Assembly: GCA_965644295.1 (NCBI GenBank)
Contig: CBFFRP010000076.1
Coordinates: 99,324-163,323, forward strand
Length of the DNA: 64,000 nt
Source of the DNA: Paraphysomonas bandaiensis
Taxonomy: Eukaryota; Chrysophyceae
Direction: 5' to 3'
Shown here: piece by piece, positions 43,201 to 51,929 of the stretch
How the letters are laid out: each line of letters starts with the position of its first letter
Numbering within the stretch: the stretch's first letter is position 1
Notes under the pieces: generated by a model
Database searches by the model: none
Told to the model about the DNA's origin: nothing
Seen by the model: the letters and a program-made list of their open reading frames with translations, nothing else
Position numbers and translations under genes: made by a program

Positions 43201-45003
43201 GGTATGGGTTCGTATATATCTACTAGACGACCTATTGAACTAGATGGTGATGGTCGTGTACGGCGGAAACGGCTACAGCGTAGGTTGGCGAACGCATCGG
43301 TGTTAGGAGAAATAAATATGGTTGAGGTGCCAGATGCATGCACTGTTAACTTTAAACATGCAGAGTTTCAACATGATGACTTTAAGATACCAGACTCCTA
43401 TGCTGAAGCAGAGAGATCTCCACAGTACATGAAGTGGAGAGAAGCTCGGAAGGTGGAGAAGACCTCACTACTGAAGAGACGTGTCTTAAAGATTGTGCGG
43501 ACTCCACGAGGAGTGAAGTTGGTGCGAGCAAAGTATGTTCACACGGTGAAGAGAGACCTTCTGGGGAATGTAGTCAAGTATAAGGCGCGGCTGGTTGCAT
43601 TAGGGAATCTACAAGAAAAAACGGAGGAGGAGCAGTCCACGTTTGCTCCAGTGGTCAAAGGAATAACCATTCGACTGGTGCTTGCAATTGCCTTTATGTT
43701 TCATATGCATGTACATCAGTTGGACGTATCATCAGCGTTTTGTTATGCCGATCTTGAAGAGGATGTTTATATGGCACCTCCACCTGATGAAGAGTTGCCA
43801 GCGGGGTGGTGTTTTCAATTGATCAAGGCCTTATATGGTTTGCGGTCATCACCGAGGCAGTGGAACAAGCATATTGACAAGTTCATCAAATCGTTACATT
43901 TTACTGCTTGCATTTTAGATACATGCTTGTATATGCGATGGAGTAATGGTCAATTGCACTTATTGCTGATATATGTTGATGATATTATCATTGCATCTGC
44001 TGATCTCACCTACTTAGAAAGTGTTAAACGTAGGTTCTGCGAAACGTTTGAAATGCACGATCTGGGTGTGTGCAAACGGTTTCTGAATATCAGAATCACG
44101 AGAGGCGAGGACTGGTACATGTTAGATCAATCGGAATATGCCAAGAATATTGTAAAGAAATTCAGTTCGTTTATGGGAAAGAGCAGTAAGAATAAGGAGA
44201 CTCCACTACCTACCAATGTTCAGGATTTGTTGGCAGAGCAACGTGAGCTGACGGAGGAGCAGAAGCAGTGGGTCGAATCATTTCCGTATAGAGGAATTAT
44301 TGGAGCGGTGTTGCATTTGGCGATTCACACTAGACCTGATCTGGCTTACGCTGTGGGGTTATTGGCTCGATTTAGAAATTCTCCAACATATGCGACTTGC
44401 AGATTAGCTATTCATTTGTTGAAATATTTACGTGGTACAGTTGATAAGGGAATCAGATTCAGTGGGAGTGAGTTTGATTTACATGTATTCAGTGATTCAG
44501 ACTGGGCTGGTGATAGGATGACTAGGCGGTCCACAACGGGATACATCGTGCTTTTATGTGCGGGCGCTTTGGCCTGGCAGTCCAAGCTTCAGACCACAGT
44601 TGCGACTTCGAGCATGGAATCTGAGTATATGGCGGAGTATGCGGCTTTGCAAGAACTGGTGTGGCTTCGGGGGGTGTTCAAGGAGCTCGGACTCTTGGTA
44701 GCGAAGCCGACTCCATTCTTTATGGATAGTAAGAGTGCAAAGGATCTTTCAGAGAATCCAGTGTACCATAAGAGGTCGAAGCATATTGACATCAAGTATC
44801 ACTGGATAAGAGAACATGTTAATGGAAAATTTCCTACAGCAAAGTTGATTCATGTATCTACGGATGATATGGCGGCCGATATTTTTACAAAGGCGTTGTC
44901 CACGAAGATCTTCAGCCGTCATGAGAAAACGATTACCGGGGTTAAGAGGAGTGTGTCTAACAGTGTGGAGGAGCAGCAGAAGAAACGACCCCGAAGAGGT
45001 TAA
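40246..45003 (+). CDS. Copia Gag-Pol polyprotein
   Basis: 1,585 residues, no break. Gag occupies about 1-380, with the CCHC knuckle CRNCKSLEHLAADC at 306-319. The protease motif near 395 reads D-T-C (YIDTCCSSS) where D-S/T-G is normal. Integrase has the HHCC zinc site (HRRAGH at 530, CLCDVC) and the DDE core, with HADGAGE and NAIEER. Reverse transcriptase begins about residue 1095 and has YVDD at 1243-1246. RNase H has SDSDWAGD and ESEY, with the HIDIKYHW segment near the end. Gag and Pol share one frame without a shift, as in Drosophila copia. The ATG is in the LTR. Confidence 0.95.
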   Translation: MSVSQHGSERGGEKEDRGVVPQFNESNVEQWIEDFETFLMRKEQSEVAVEPPPKESDFGEQPLTLMKEKSYRQAVKKYWKANAIAYSYCREAVQSSSKALQKFHLLHKGFKADGSGSNRFKAHIMIDELKKCFAGGKQNKISELLTQYGSFRMRPEETAKDYIIRFEILLKELQEQQQDISELSKITRLREGLLNEEYAPLNVALYLMPDDVDYATLSRKIERYDDTIPGRIALERKRKKVEELNFIEKSKRSRTERDKRKKGNCRYCRKEGIPHSHSTEQCRRKQRKKDGEISGQRPGSAEYTGCRNCKSLEHLAADCPTTKKKHSRRGEKGKNHGRKPDKRLLTVENIRRGEPADFSDEDEANMIEDVMKLSCNIHETNICSVNDDMHYTYIDTCCSSSMFLMNDVTMLDTHMNTSKVINGSKKGSEIHITSVGSRGAWRDIEISDQINRCLCSGRKLNEMGYRFTVWYGIQIYDCNTGELVLEGPMKNGMTAVPTQQLLELPDVSTPSNCEVNLSDRTGEDELELLHRRAGHFNKHALVEAHKRMLIMGTGLKRKHLTAKVHKNQCLCDVCARSKITRVSFRTKDENSVRPNFSADIAVYLNCPARGGERYVLKITHHASKMFWATGLVHRTGEAVLEVFKELFRGDVRRYKLKMEHYHADGAGELISEELRQYLRTQECYQHTWSSTDSPEMNAIEERKFRTAGEMTLAMLIQSGLPPQFWLDAYMAARYILIRLPTKTDKGYMSPIEFLTGEPPNLRYLRVWGCRTYVLSPKADRRKDWEDKALVGYLMGYSDEKVGYHVYLPESNKVVTTVHILTDESTPSRSEKYFAEIDALRVREAARPKLASDYVSLEGTYHIDDEDGLLYKTTRVVERKGVIVAYRSLVTAGREHIEHRVPIHVEDVVRMTAETPGNTGYIGKGDALSTTPARELDQGRPGGFQESPDPTCQQTVVRLQTSTDHGSGDASGAPPTPQDLRAQDEQGMGSYISTRRPIELDGDGRVRRKRLQRRLANASVLGEINMVEVPDACTVNFKHAEFQHDDFKIPDSYAEAERSPQYMKWREARKVEKTSLLKRRVLKIVRTPRGVKLVRAKYVHTVKRDLLGNVVKYKARLVALGNLQEKTEEEQSTFAPVVKGITIRLVLAIAFMFHMHVHQLDVSSAFCYADLEEDVYMAPPPDEELPAGWCFQLIKALYGLRSSPRQWNKHIDKFIKSLHFTACILDTCLYMRWSNGQLHLLLIYVDDIIIASADLTYLESVKRRFCETFEMHDLGVCKRFLNIRITRGEDWYMLDQSEYAKNIVKKFSSFMGKSSKNKETPLPTNVQDLLAEQRELTEEQKQWVESFPYRGIIGAVLHLAIHTRPDLAYAVGLLARFRNSPTYATCRLAIHLLKYLRGTVDKGIRFSGSEFDLHVFSDSDWAGDRMTRRSTTGYIVLLCAGALAWQSKLQTTVATSSMESEYMAEYAALQELVWLRGVFKELGLLVAKPTPFFMDSKSAKDLSENPVYHKRSKHIDIKYHWIREHVNGKFPTAKLIHVSTDDMAADIFTKALSTKIFSRHEKTITGVKRSVSNSVEEQQKKRPRRG
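40263..40277 (+). promoter_or_regulatory. Primer-binding site, initiator tRNA-Met type
   Basis: TGGTAGCGAGCGAGG directly follows the LTR. Its complement ends UACCA with U72 opposite A1, the A1-U72 pair that marks eukaryotic initiator tRNA-Met; yeast Ty1 uses TGGTAGCGCC. The tRNA identity is inferred. The second Copia copy at 63918 has the same site. Confidence 0.7.
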
Positions 45004-45182
45004 AGGTGTGTTTTAGTGGGTGAAAATCCCACATAACTGTATATCTAGTTGACTGCTAGATATATATGTATCTTTAAAAGATTTCACATCTGTTTTTACC
45101 TATGGGACTAGATAGTCATAGCATTATCAGATTATTGTGATCACTGCTGTTTTATCTCACTGCATTCTACATTGAGTGGGAG

Positions 45183-45476
45183 TATTAGAATATGGATCTT
45201 ATTCTAGTATATTCAGTATGTCACTTCAAGACAATGTACGAGAATACAGTGAAATATAGTGATGTACAAATGCTGTGATGATATTGAGAAACTGAAATAG
45301 TTTGATCGTTCAAGATATGTTCAGTAACGAGAGGTTCGCATATGTAGGATATTATGCAGGGATTATAATGAGTTAGTGTTGGTTATCACAACTTCGTGTA
45401 AACGATACTAATAAATCTATCTAGTCTTACGACAAATTCTCTCTGTGATCTAGTGTAAAATGAGCGTTTCTCAACA
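45183..45476 (+). repeat. 3' LTR of the Copia element
   Basis: Identical by eye to the 5' LTR; followed by the target duplicate ATATA. Confidence 0.95.
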
Positions 45477-45741
45477 ATATAGCATTTGAATTTTTGAATT
45501 TATGGCTACAGTATGCTCCCCTGTTTGACTAGGTGAATACCCACTTCCACCTAGTCATTGTAATGATAAAAATCTAATTATTTAATGACTAGCTTTTTCT
45601 ACCTTTTGACTAGGCTTTTACACCAATTTTGGTGTGACTAGGAAATTCCACTAAATTGACTAGGTCGAAAAATAGATCCCCTTTTATTACAGAATCACTA
45701 ACTCGTACTTGTGAAAAATAAATTGGAAAAGTAATTAATTC

Positions 45742-46664
45742 CTATTTCATCATGGCCTCTAGAAAATCTCCATCTAGCCACTCTTGGTAAATTTTTTCAC
45801 TAGTTTGTTCTTCATTTTTAATTTTCCCCTGTAACGTATCAACGCAAAAACCAGGGGTTCCCGCCAAGCGAACCTTTTCTGAGTAGGATATTCCGGCAAA
45901 GTATTTTGATATTTCACTATCTGTCCATTGCAAATCACGAGGTTTCTGAAGTAACCTAATTTTCTTCCCTCCATTCAAGCTAAGAATGTCTTTTGCCAAG
46001 TGGGGATTGGTCACACATAGCAACACACAATACGAATTGTGCTTGACTGAATCTTCTGCCAATCGCTTGATGAATTTTAAGACCGAAGTCAAGTTAGAAT
46101 GCTCGCAAACATTATCAAATTGGTCAAAAAGAATTACGACCCGTTTACCACGTTGAAAGTAAAGCGACAGAATTTGATCATACCAAGAATCATCAGGTTC
46201 GTTGCAAGGAATAACAGAAGATATCTTGTCGTTGCAATCCATCAAATTGTCAACACCCAAAGCTGTGTTAATCCACTGCACACCACCATCCCCTCCAACT
46301 TCTGCAAAGGTTGAATCATTCACCTGAACTAGTCCACCAATTTTAGTCTTCGACAGCAATTCGTTGCATGCTCGAATGGCATAAGATGATTTCCCGCTGT
46401 CGGGCGGTCCCCATAACACTAGAACACCAGGACCGTTCTGGATTTGCGTGTAAATATTGCCTATAGTTCTGGGATTTTCGACATAAACTGGAAATACGGC
46501 AGGCGTCTTTAGTCTGTCGTTATACAGTCTTGCGACCGTCTAAATTTTAGAAATTTTCGCAAAGTTGAAAATAAATTAAAATAATACAAGACTCCTCCGC
46601 CAACAGCCAAGACAGCCATGTACTTCCCCGACCTCGCAACAATCGATGGCAAACTATCAAGCAT
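45742..46664 (-). CDS. P-loop ATPase of unknown function
   Basis: Main exon 45742-46539 has a Walker A WGPPDSGKSSYA, a Walker B VVILFDQFDNV, and a likely sensor segment CVLLCVTNPHLAKDI: an AAA/STAND-type ATPase core. This exon is preceded by an in-frame stop and lacks an early ATG. I join it to 46593-46664 (MLDSLPSIVARSGKYMAVLAVGGG) through a 53-nt intron in phase 0. The donor GTCTTG is weak, but the intron size fits the genome. The product is 289 residues with a possible N-terminal membrane anchor. A short upstream ORF overlaps the start. The ATPase class is clear from the motifs; the splice and the role are not. It could be cellular or virus-derived. Confidence 0.6.
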
Positions 46665-46752
46665 ATTCGTCACTTCCAGTTTTATTTTTGTCTATAATTT
46701 TTTCAAGGCGCTCCAAAACCTGATCAATAAAAGGCGACAGTATTGAGTACAT
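46657..46752 (-). other. Upstream ORF (31 codons) overlapping the ATPase start
   Basis: Begins MYSILSPFIDQVLERLEK; its TGA lies in the sequence ATGCTTGA, so it ends 8 bases inside the next frame. Termination-reinitiation could couple the two. It may also be a chance frame. Confidence 0.35.
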
Positions 46753-47034
46753 TTTTGTTCACACACAGCTGAAGTGAAGTGAAGTGAAGTGTTTATAGCA
46801 TGGCAGTGAAGTGAAGGTGTCTGGAAGGGTATATTGTTCGTTGTTGGAGCCGACTTCTTCTTTTTAAATAGTGTCCAAAGTGTGCGTGTTGTTTGCGTGT
46901 TACTGTATATGGAGGAAAATACAGTACAGTAGTGTCGTAGTACTGCGCGCGACATGAGATGCATATTTTTGTTACGTACGACCTTTGAGATCAACTAGCA
47001 CTGGAATGCCATTAACACAGAAATACAGAGAATT
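46753..47034. other. Upstream sequence with GAAGT repeats
   Basis: 46769-46818 holds several direct GAAGT pentamers on the plus strand. Position suggests the promoter of the minus-strand ATPase gene. Confidence 0.4.
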
Positions 47035-47289
47035 CTACGTATCTGCATGCATTATGATTTTGAGGGCAGGATGCATGTCATATCTAGATATCATATGCTG
47101 GGAATAAGAGTGATTAGTGATTAGCCTACAAGCTGTTACTCTGGCATACCAGGCTTCAGTATCAAGATAGATATCTGTATCCCTCTTCGGCGCTTTGATA
47201 TCATATTCATTCTTCTTCAGAGCATGATAAAGCATCAGCTGCAGTGCTGTGCTCATGAGGGACGTTAGTTGGTCATCTTCCCCATACAC
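47035..47289 (-). CDS. Short unknown frame, about 84 codons
   Basis: Reads DDQLTSLMSTALQLMLYHAL then DTDIYLDTEAWYARVTACRL, with the composition of a folded protein. It opens with GTG, the first ATG is 33 bases in, and no splice acceptor was confirmed. It lies in line with the fibre-like frames on the same strand. No family recognised. Confidence 0.35.
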   Translation of the reverse strand: MYGEDDQLTSLMSTALQLMLYHALKKNEYDIKAPKRDTDIYLDTEAWYARVTACRLITNHSYSQHMISRYDMHPALKIIMHADT

Positions 47290-47525
47290 AAGACATCATA
47301 TCAAGGTAAATAGCGACCAAACTATTTATAACTGATATAATGATGATGTTCATTAATACAAATTCGCTATACAAAAGATATACTTCTATTCATTACATAT
47401 GATGACAACGGATACTTCTATTAAGCTCAATGTCCTCATTCTCCATCTTCGCCTTTTACTTGCTGGTTATTGTGCTCTTCACTTGAAGAATAGGGACGGT
47501 ATGTGCGAGCAGAGATGAAGAGGTA

Positions 47526-48525
47526 TCAGCCCACCCATCTCCCCTTGTAATGCCGTCGATGTGAATTCATTTGTGTCGTGTACTGACCCGATCCGAGGTC
47601 GGGGACATCGTATCTTATGTATTGTGAACGAGTCAAATCGAAGCGGATACTTCTATACTTGGACATAATTAAGGGCAATGCCGTATTGTTGATTAGATCG
47701 GTTTTTAAACTAGATGTGTAGGCAGTCGTTTGCATTGAGCCTTCCGAAAACACGACCATTCCATCTCCATGTAAAAGGCCAATTCCGTCCGAAGTGATCA
47801 CATTCGAGTTGATTATCAAATACCGGTCGCAATTTGGTGTCGTGTGCGATTCTGTACATCCGCAATATCACTTTCCAGGTTGGTTTTTATTTCTTTGCTA
47901 TATGCTGTCGACTGAATACTCCATCAAAAATTGTAAGTTTACTATCGGCGTTCAAAAGTCTTATTCCGTCTTGCGATGTAACATGCAAACTATTACATCC
48001 GACCGGACACGTGAATGTCGCTGTACTCGCAACGACAGATTGATATGGCGTTCGAATTTGAACATTTGCGATGTCACCTTCGTAATTCACCAAGTCACTC
48101 TTTAGCTGATCTGTAAACGCGGTCCGCTGTACGGAATTGTCGTGGAACCGAATACAACTTGTGGCATCGGTGAGTTTCAATTCGGCCATACTCTTATCAA
48201 ATAAAAACCCATCGTGAATGTTCGGGTCACCCGTCGTCACAGCGGTGGACGTGTCGTCGGCGACCATGTGTCGCGTACGTTCATCAATTCCAACAATTTT
48301 GTCGACATCATCCCGATGTACTTGTGTAAATGCAACGGATTGAGAAGTGTCAATGTTGAAGTGAATGGATGGTATTGATATGGCGCCACTAAATCTAGCA
48401 TCACTAAGCTTAGCGTATTGGGTGAGAGAATGATCGAGTTCATCATCCTCGACCGATCCATTGCTTCGCCGATGGTAGTCGGCGTTATTATATCGTTCAG
48501 AATTTACTGGATTGTATTGTGCCAT
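47526..48525 (-). pseudogene. Broken gene with fibre-like repeats (possible endogenous viral sequence)
   Basis: The first frame, 47887-48525 (212 codons), starts MAQYNPVNSERYNNADY; a second, 47526-47819, continues the same kind of repeat in another frame. Both contain units ending in a motif like FHDNSVQRTAF or FSEGSMQTTAY followed by LKSDLVN or LKTDLIN, preceded by a TSQDGIRLLNAD-type strand. Such repeats are familiar from tail or fibre proteins of phages and large DNA viruses. Between the two frames the same repeat type continues in a third frame, so at least two frame shifts separate them. The final stop is followed by about 26 in-frame codons of protein-like sequence. No intron of normal size repairs the frame. 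I read it as a decayed gene. Confidence 0.55.
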
Positions 48526-48565
48526 TGACTATTTAATAATTATTATTTAATAAAAAATGCCAATA

Positions 48566-48695
48566 TTACTTAATACACTTGTGGGATCCGTCCCCGATAT
48601 AGTATATATTACCGCTAGTGGTCACACACGAAACATCAACTTTCGCTAACCCACCTGCCGCTTGAATTGTATACAAGGGGGGATTCGAAATAAAC
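48566..48695 (-). pseudogene. C-terminal remnant of a second fibre-like gene, cut by a MITE
   Basis: An in-frame stretch (PPLYTIQAAGGLAKVDVSCV, then GNIYYIGDGSHKCIK and stop) runs up to the MITE at 48696, where homologous coding sequence stops. It sits in tandem and on the same strand as the fibre-like gene, about 40 bp upstream of its start. Confidence 0.4.
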
Positions 48696-48822
48696 CAGGG
48701 CCTGATAGCCATTAATGGTAATGCCATTATAATTGCCGGGACAATTTTAATTAATGCCATTATAATTGCGGGGAACTGGACTACCATTAATGGGCCATTA
48801 ATGGTATCCCATTAATGACCTG
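48696..48822 (+). repeat. AATGGCATTA-type MITE, 127 bp
   Basis: CAGGGCCTGATAGCCATTAA to CCCATTAATGACCTG, followed by TACTGCTATATA as in the copy at 20675. Confidence 0.7.
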
Positions 48823-49352
48823 TACTGCTATATATCTGGCAAACCATGTTGACTTGGCTTGTGTGGTTGTCAAGAGATAGTCCATTTGTACCATGGAATG
48901 AGGCCGATAAGAAGCAGGGGGAGCAGAGCATGTACGAGGAGGCAGATTGCGATTACCTGTCCACGCTGGCCACGCTATAAATCGCTGTAACCGGAGAGAT
49001 CGGTGCACTAAGCGTGGGTGTGTACTAGGGTGGTAGTAGAGAGTAGGTTGCAGTGAGTGGTGCATGCGCATGATTTAACTGAGACAGTTAGGCAAGACGG
49101 GAATTGCAATGCCAAGCAATGGAGCTTGGAACGTGTACAATATGTTTGGACAAGAGTTTTGTCGGTAAGGTGGTGTGATACAAAATGCAGCTGTGCGTGC
49201 GGAGAAGAGGCCATACTGGGCCTGGGCCAGCCAATGTGACACAGTCACGGTCTCAACTGAGACATAGAGCGTGGTGCGAGATAAAAAGATGTAACTCTTT
49301 GTTGGGCTATATTTTCAACCAGATCAAGGGATTGAATGTGTTTTCCTATATG
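48823..49352. other. Intergenic, no gene seen
   Basis: Short frames on both strands without family signal or splice support. Confidence 0.4.
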
Positions 49353-49797
49353 TTATTAGATCTGTAACCGCAGCATGAAGCACTTGCATGCCACAACCAA
49401 TATATGGTTGAGAGGTTGTGTTCAGTAGAGCTAAGATTGTTATAGAATATGCGCAAGAGCATGAGTCCTCGACACTTAAGAGCTACTAATGTTTTCACCC
49501 ATGAAACCGTCGCTTCTGGAATGAAATCACAGTTGAGGTGTAGTAGCTATATTGCTATGATATTGGCAGCTAATGTATTTTAGTACTAAAAAAATATATG
49601 CAATTAATTGCAATAATTGAAATTGAGACAGCAAGTAATAATTGCAATTATAATTGACTACAACCTGCGTCAATTAATTGATCATAAAATACCACCTTTT
49701 TATAATGAAAAGTTGATAAAAAACGGCATTTTGTTTGCAAAAGTCCAATTTTAAATATATAGTATAACCTGCGTCAATTAATTGATACGCAGCCCTG
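49353..49797 (+). repeat. Right portion of a CAGGGCTGCGTATCAATT-type element
   Basis: 49370-49640 resembles 38060-38280 (CATGAAGCACTTGCATGCCA). It ends GTCAATTAATTGATACGCAG then CCCTG. The left terminus was not found. Confidence 0.6.
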
Positions 49798-50085
49798 CTA
49801 GTTACCAGGCCATGCTCTACAGAATAAAGGATGGAAATATAGAGTGACACACTATGGCGAGTAAAATATCGGTCTTTATCGTGGCAGTAGGCTACGAATT
49901 TAAAATCGGAGACATAAATTCACCCTACTATAAACAGAACATATAGCGCACTTTTCATTCTCACAAAACCAGTATACGGTGGCTTTCACAACAACCGAAG
50001 CGCATCTTCCTTCTTTCCAAATACAAAATAACATGTAACTATCCCGTGACATACTTTACTAGACTATTTCATCACCTCAGTAATA
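49798..50085. other. 3' flank of the HAD phosphatase gene
   Basis: Starts with CTAGTTACCAGGCC, resembling the inverted end of the CAGGGCCTGGTAAC MITE. No gene. Confidence 0.4.
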
Positions 50086-51524
50086 TCACCCGTCTTTCGT
50101 ATACGACGAAGTAAACTTATCGCCAAATAACACATACCCTATATCCCGCCATGATTCAGTTACATATATTACTTTTCGGCTAGGTTTTGCATACGGCTTC
50201 ATATCATCGACTGAGACTCTCGATGCAGGCATAAAATTTGTGTTTGAAGTAGGCCCCGCACTTCCACGATTTATGTGAAGATGACCCGCAATAACCCTTC
50301 CCAATGGCGCAATTTCAACAAAACGGATAGATTTTAATACAGAAAGAAGATTAACACAGCTGCCAATCACAATAGCTATATCTGCATCCATGAAAGCCGC
50401 GAGATCACCGATCGAATCTCCTATAAATATTAGCAGTGGAGATCTATCGGTTGACACACTACAGTTTTGATTCTCGCTGCTGAGAAAGTCAGAATCTCTG
50501 GAGCAATGCGACGCCATAATATGTTGAAGCACAAGCCTCTTCTGTACCGGTCCACATACACTTTGCATAACACTGTGGCAAAGTATGCGACCAGTAGTTT
50601 TATAGAAATTGAGATTGCTTTCACAATCGTCCGAAGTTGAATCTTCCAATTCCACTTCTAGTTCACTTGAGTATATGTGCAATGGGCGGATACTTGGGGA
50701 AGAATTTGAATTTTCAGAGGACTCAGGTGTGGTCAACGGTCCATCAATAGATGAATACATTGCACACGCACGCTGCTCCTTGTTGAACTTTGCAACCTCT
50801 TCAACACACACAGTACTACCTGCCATAAAACTATAAGCAACACTTCTCATAAACTAACCGATTGCTTACAAGCTGCCAATCGAGGCGCATGCAGAGCACC
50901 AAGTATCATGGCATTTGACCAATTCAAAGAAACAATATAAACGGAGACATCAATCCCGTGTGTAAAAGGGAGTGACCTAGAGTAGTCAAGAACATTGCAT
51001 GCGTCTCTTCGCAATGGCAAAGACTGTCCTAATTCAAATAAAGACGGCGGTAGATCCCCAGGAGGAGTATAAGCACCACAAGTTACCGGAGGGTACAGCA
51101 GCAGTCCACGAAGCAAACAGCTACGCTCAACTTTCATCTGCATTACTGCCTCAAAGTCTGATACGCGATGCACGAGATCGTCCACATCCTCTATCCGCTC
51201 CATGTCCTCCACACACCCCAACAACCTGCCCATCCCCTCCTCATATTCTCTCGTGAGAGCAGTGTGGGAGAGGTGTTCTGTGAGGGGTTCTATTGAGGAT
51301 AAGGGAGACACATGTCCATCACCATCACTATTGCTACCACTGCTATGGCTGTTGATTCTGTGAATGGCACTGTGGTTAAACAGAGCCTCTGTGCTGTCCA
51401 CTGAAGTAAGAGTGTTGTCAAAGTCTACACAGAGTACAGTGGGGCGATTTAAGGATTCAATCAGACCGATGAATGGAGACGACATACTAATAAAGCACAT
51501 AAACCAACTGAACAAGACGTCCAT
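50086..51524 (-). CDS. HAD-family phosphatase, thiamine-monophosphate-phosphatase (TH2)-like
   Basis: Two exons, 50870-51524 and 50086-50819, joined in phase 1 over a 50-nt intron, 462 residues. HAD motif I DFDNTLT gives nucleophile Asp34 and acid Asp36. Motif II Ser lies in VYIVSLNWSNAMI. Motif IV GDSIGDLAAFMDADI has acidic residues at 353 and 357. The order, and the segments LHIYSSELEVELED and IAIVIGS, resemble the C-terminal HAD domain of plant TH2, which removes phosphate from thiamine monophosphate. There is no TENA domain before it; instead there are a Leu/Phe-rich N-terminus and long low-complexity inserts. Other small-phosphate HAD substrates remain possible. The histidine phosphatase gene is divergent, 405 bp away, with an ATGT/AGGT array between. 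Confidence 0.78.
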
Positions 51525-51551
51525 ATATATCTATAGCTAGATCTACCCTGA

Positions 51552-51798
51552 GTATGTATGTATGTATGTATGTATGTATGTATGTATGTATGTATGTATG
51601 TATGTATGTATGTATGTATGTATGTATGTATGTATGTATGTATGTAGGTAGGTAGGTAGGTAGGTAGGTAGGTAGGTAGGTAGGTAGGTAGGTAGGTAGG
51701 TAGGTAGGTAGGTAGTGTATGTATGTATGTATGTATGTATGTATGTATGTATGTATGTATGTATGTATGTATGTATGTATGTATGTATGTATGTATGT
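51552..51798 (+). repeat. Compound (ATGT)n-(AGGT)n-(ATGT)n array
   Basis: ATGT units to about 51643, about 17 AGGT units to about 51714, then ATGT units again. It lies between two divergent start codons: 28 bp from the HAD phosphatase and about 130 bp from the histidine phosphatase. Confidence 0.97.
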
Positions 51799-51929
51799 AC
51801 CAGGTGTATGTGTATATAGGTAGGTACAGTAGACAGGTACAGATATACCTGAATACAGATGATTGTTTCAAACAAAAATACAGCACAGCAAAGGATGCCG
51901 ATACGACATCAGTCATAATTATAGTAATC

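Larger units (their letters stand above)
39969..45476 (+). mobile_element. Intact Ty1/Copia retrotransposon, 5,508 bp
   Basis: Two 294-bp LTRs, identical by eye, run from TATTAGAATATGG to TTTCTCAACA. A 5-bp target duplication ATATA lies at 39964-39968 and 45477-45481 and fixes both boundaries. The 5' terminus is TA rather than the usual TG. A primer site follows the 5' LTR directly, and a purine-rich GAGTGGGAG precedes the 3' LTR. One uninterrupted Gag-Pol frame has the Copia order protease, integrase, reverse transcriptase, RNase H. Everything needed for autonomous movement appears present, and the identical LTRs indicate a young insertion. Confidence 0.95.
39265..45678. mobile_element. CCTAGTCA inverted-repeat element split by a Copia insertion
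   Basis: The left end (about 39265-39400) and right end (about 45520-45678) are inverted relatives: ATTCAACCTAGTCAATTTGG, TTTCCTAGTCA and GGTGTAAAAACCTAGTCAAA at the left match the complement of TTTGACTAGGCTTTTACACC and TGACTAGG blocks at the right. With the Copia insertion removed, about 0.9 kb remains, including one frame of about 90-126 codons. A DNA transposon or MITE is likely. No target duplication was established. Confidence 0.5.

Noticed and set aside
45742-48695. Reading the ATPase, the short frames and the fibre-like genes as one complete integrated virus
   Set aside because: No capsid, polymerase or packaging gene is visible, the CCTAGTCA inverted ends point away from this block, and the ATPase seems to be spliced. 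A shared origin remains only a possibility.
51723-51929. Upstream extension of the histidine phosphatase frame
   Set aside because: The extra 69 residues come from the ATGT array. MSSSPSIVLMRHAE at 51930 is the family-like start.
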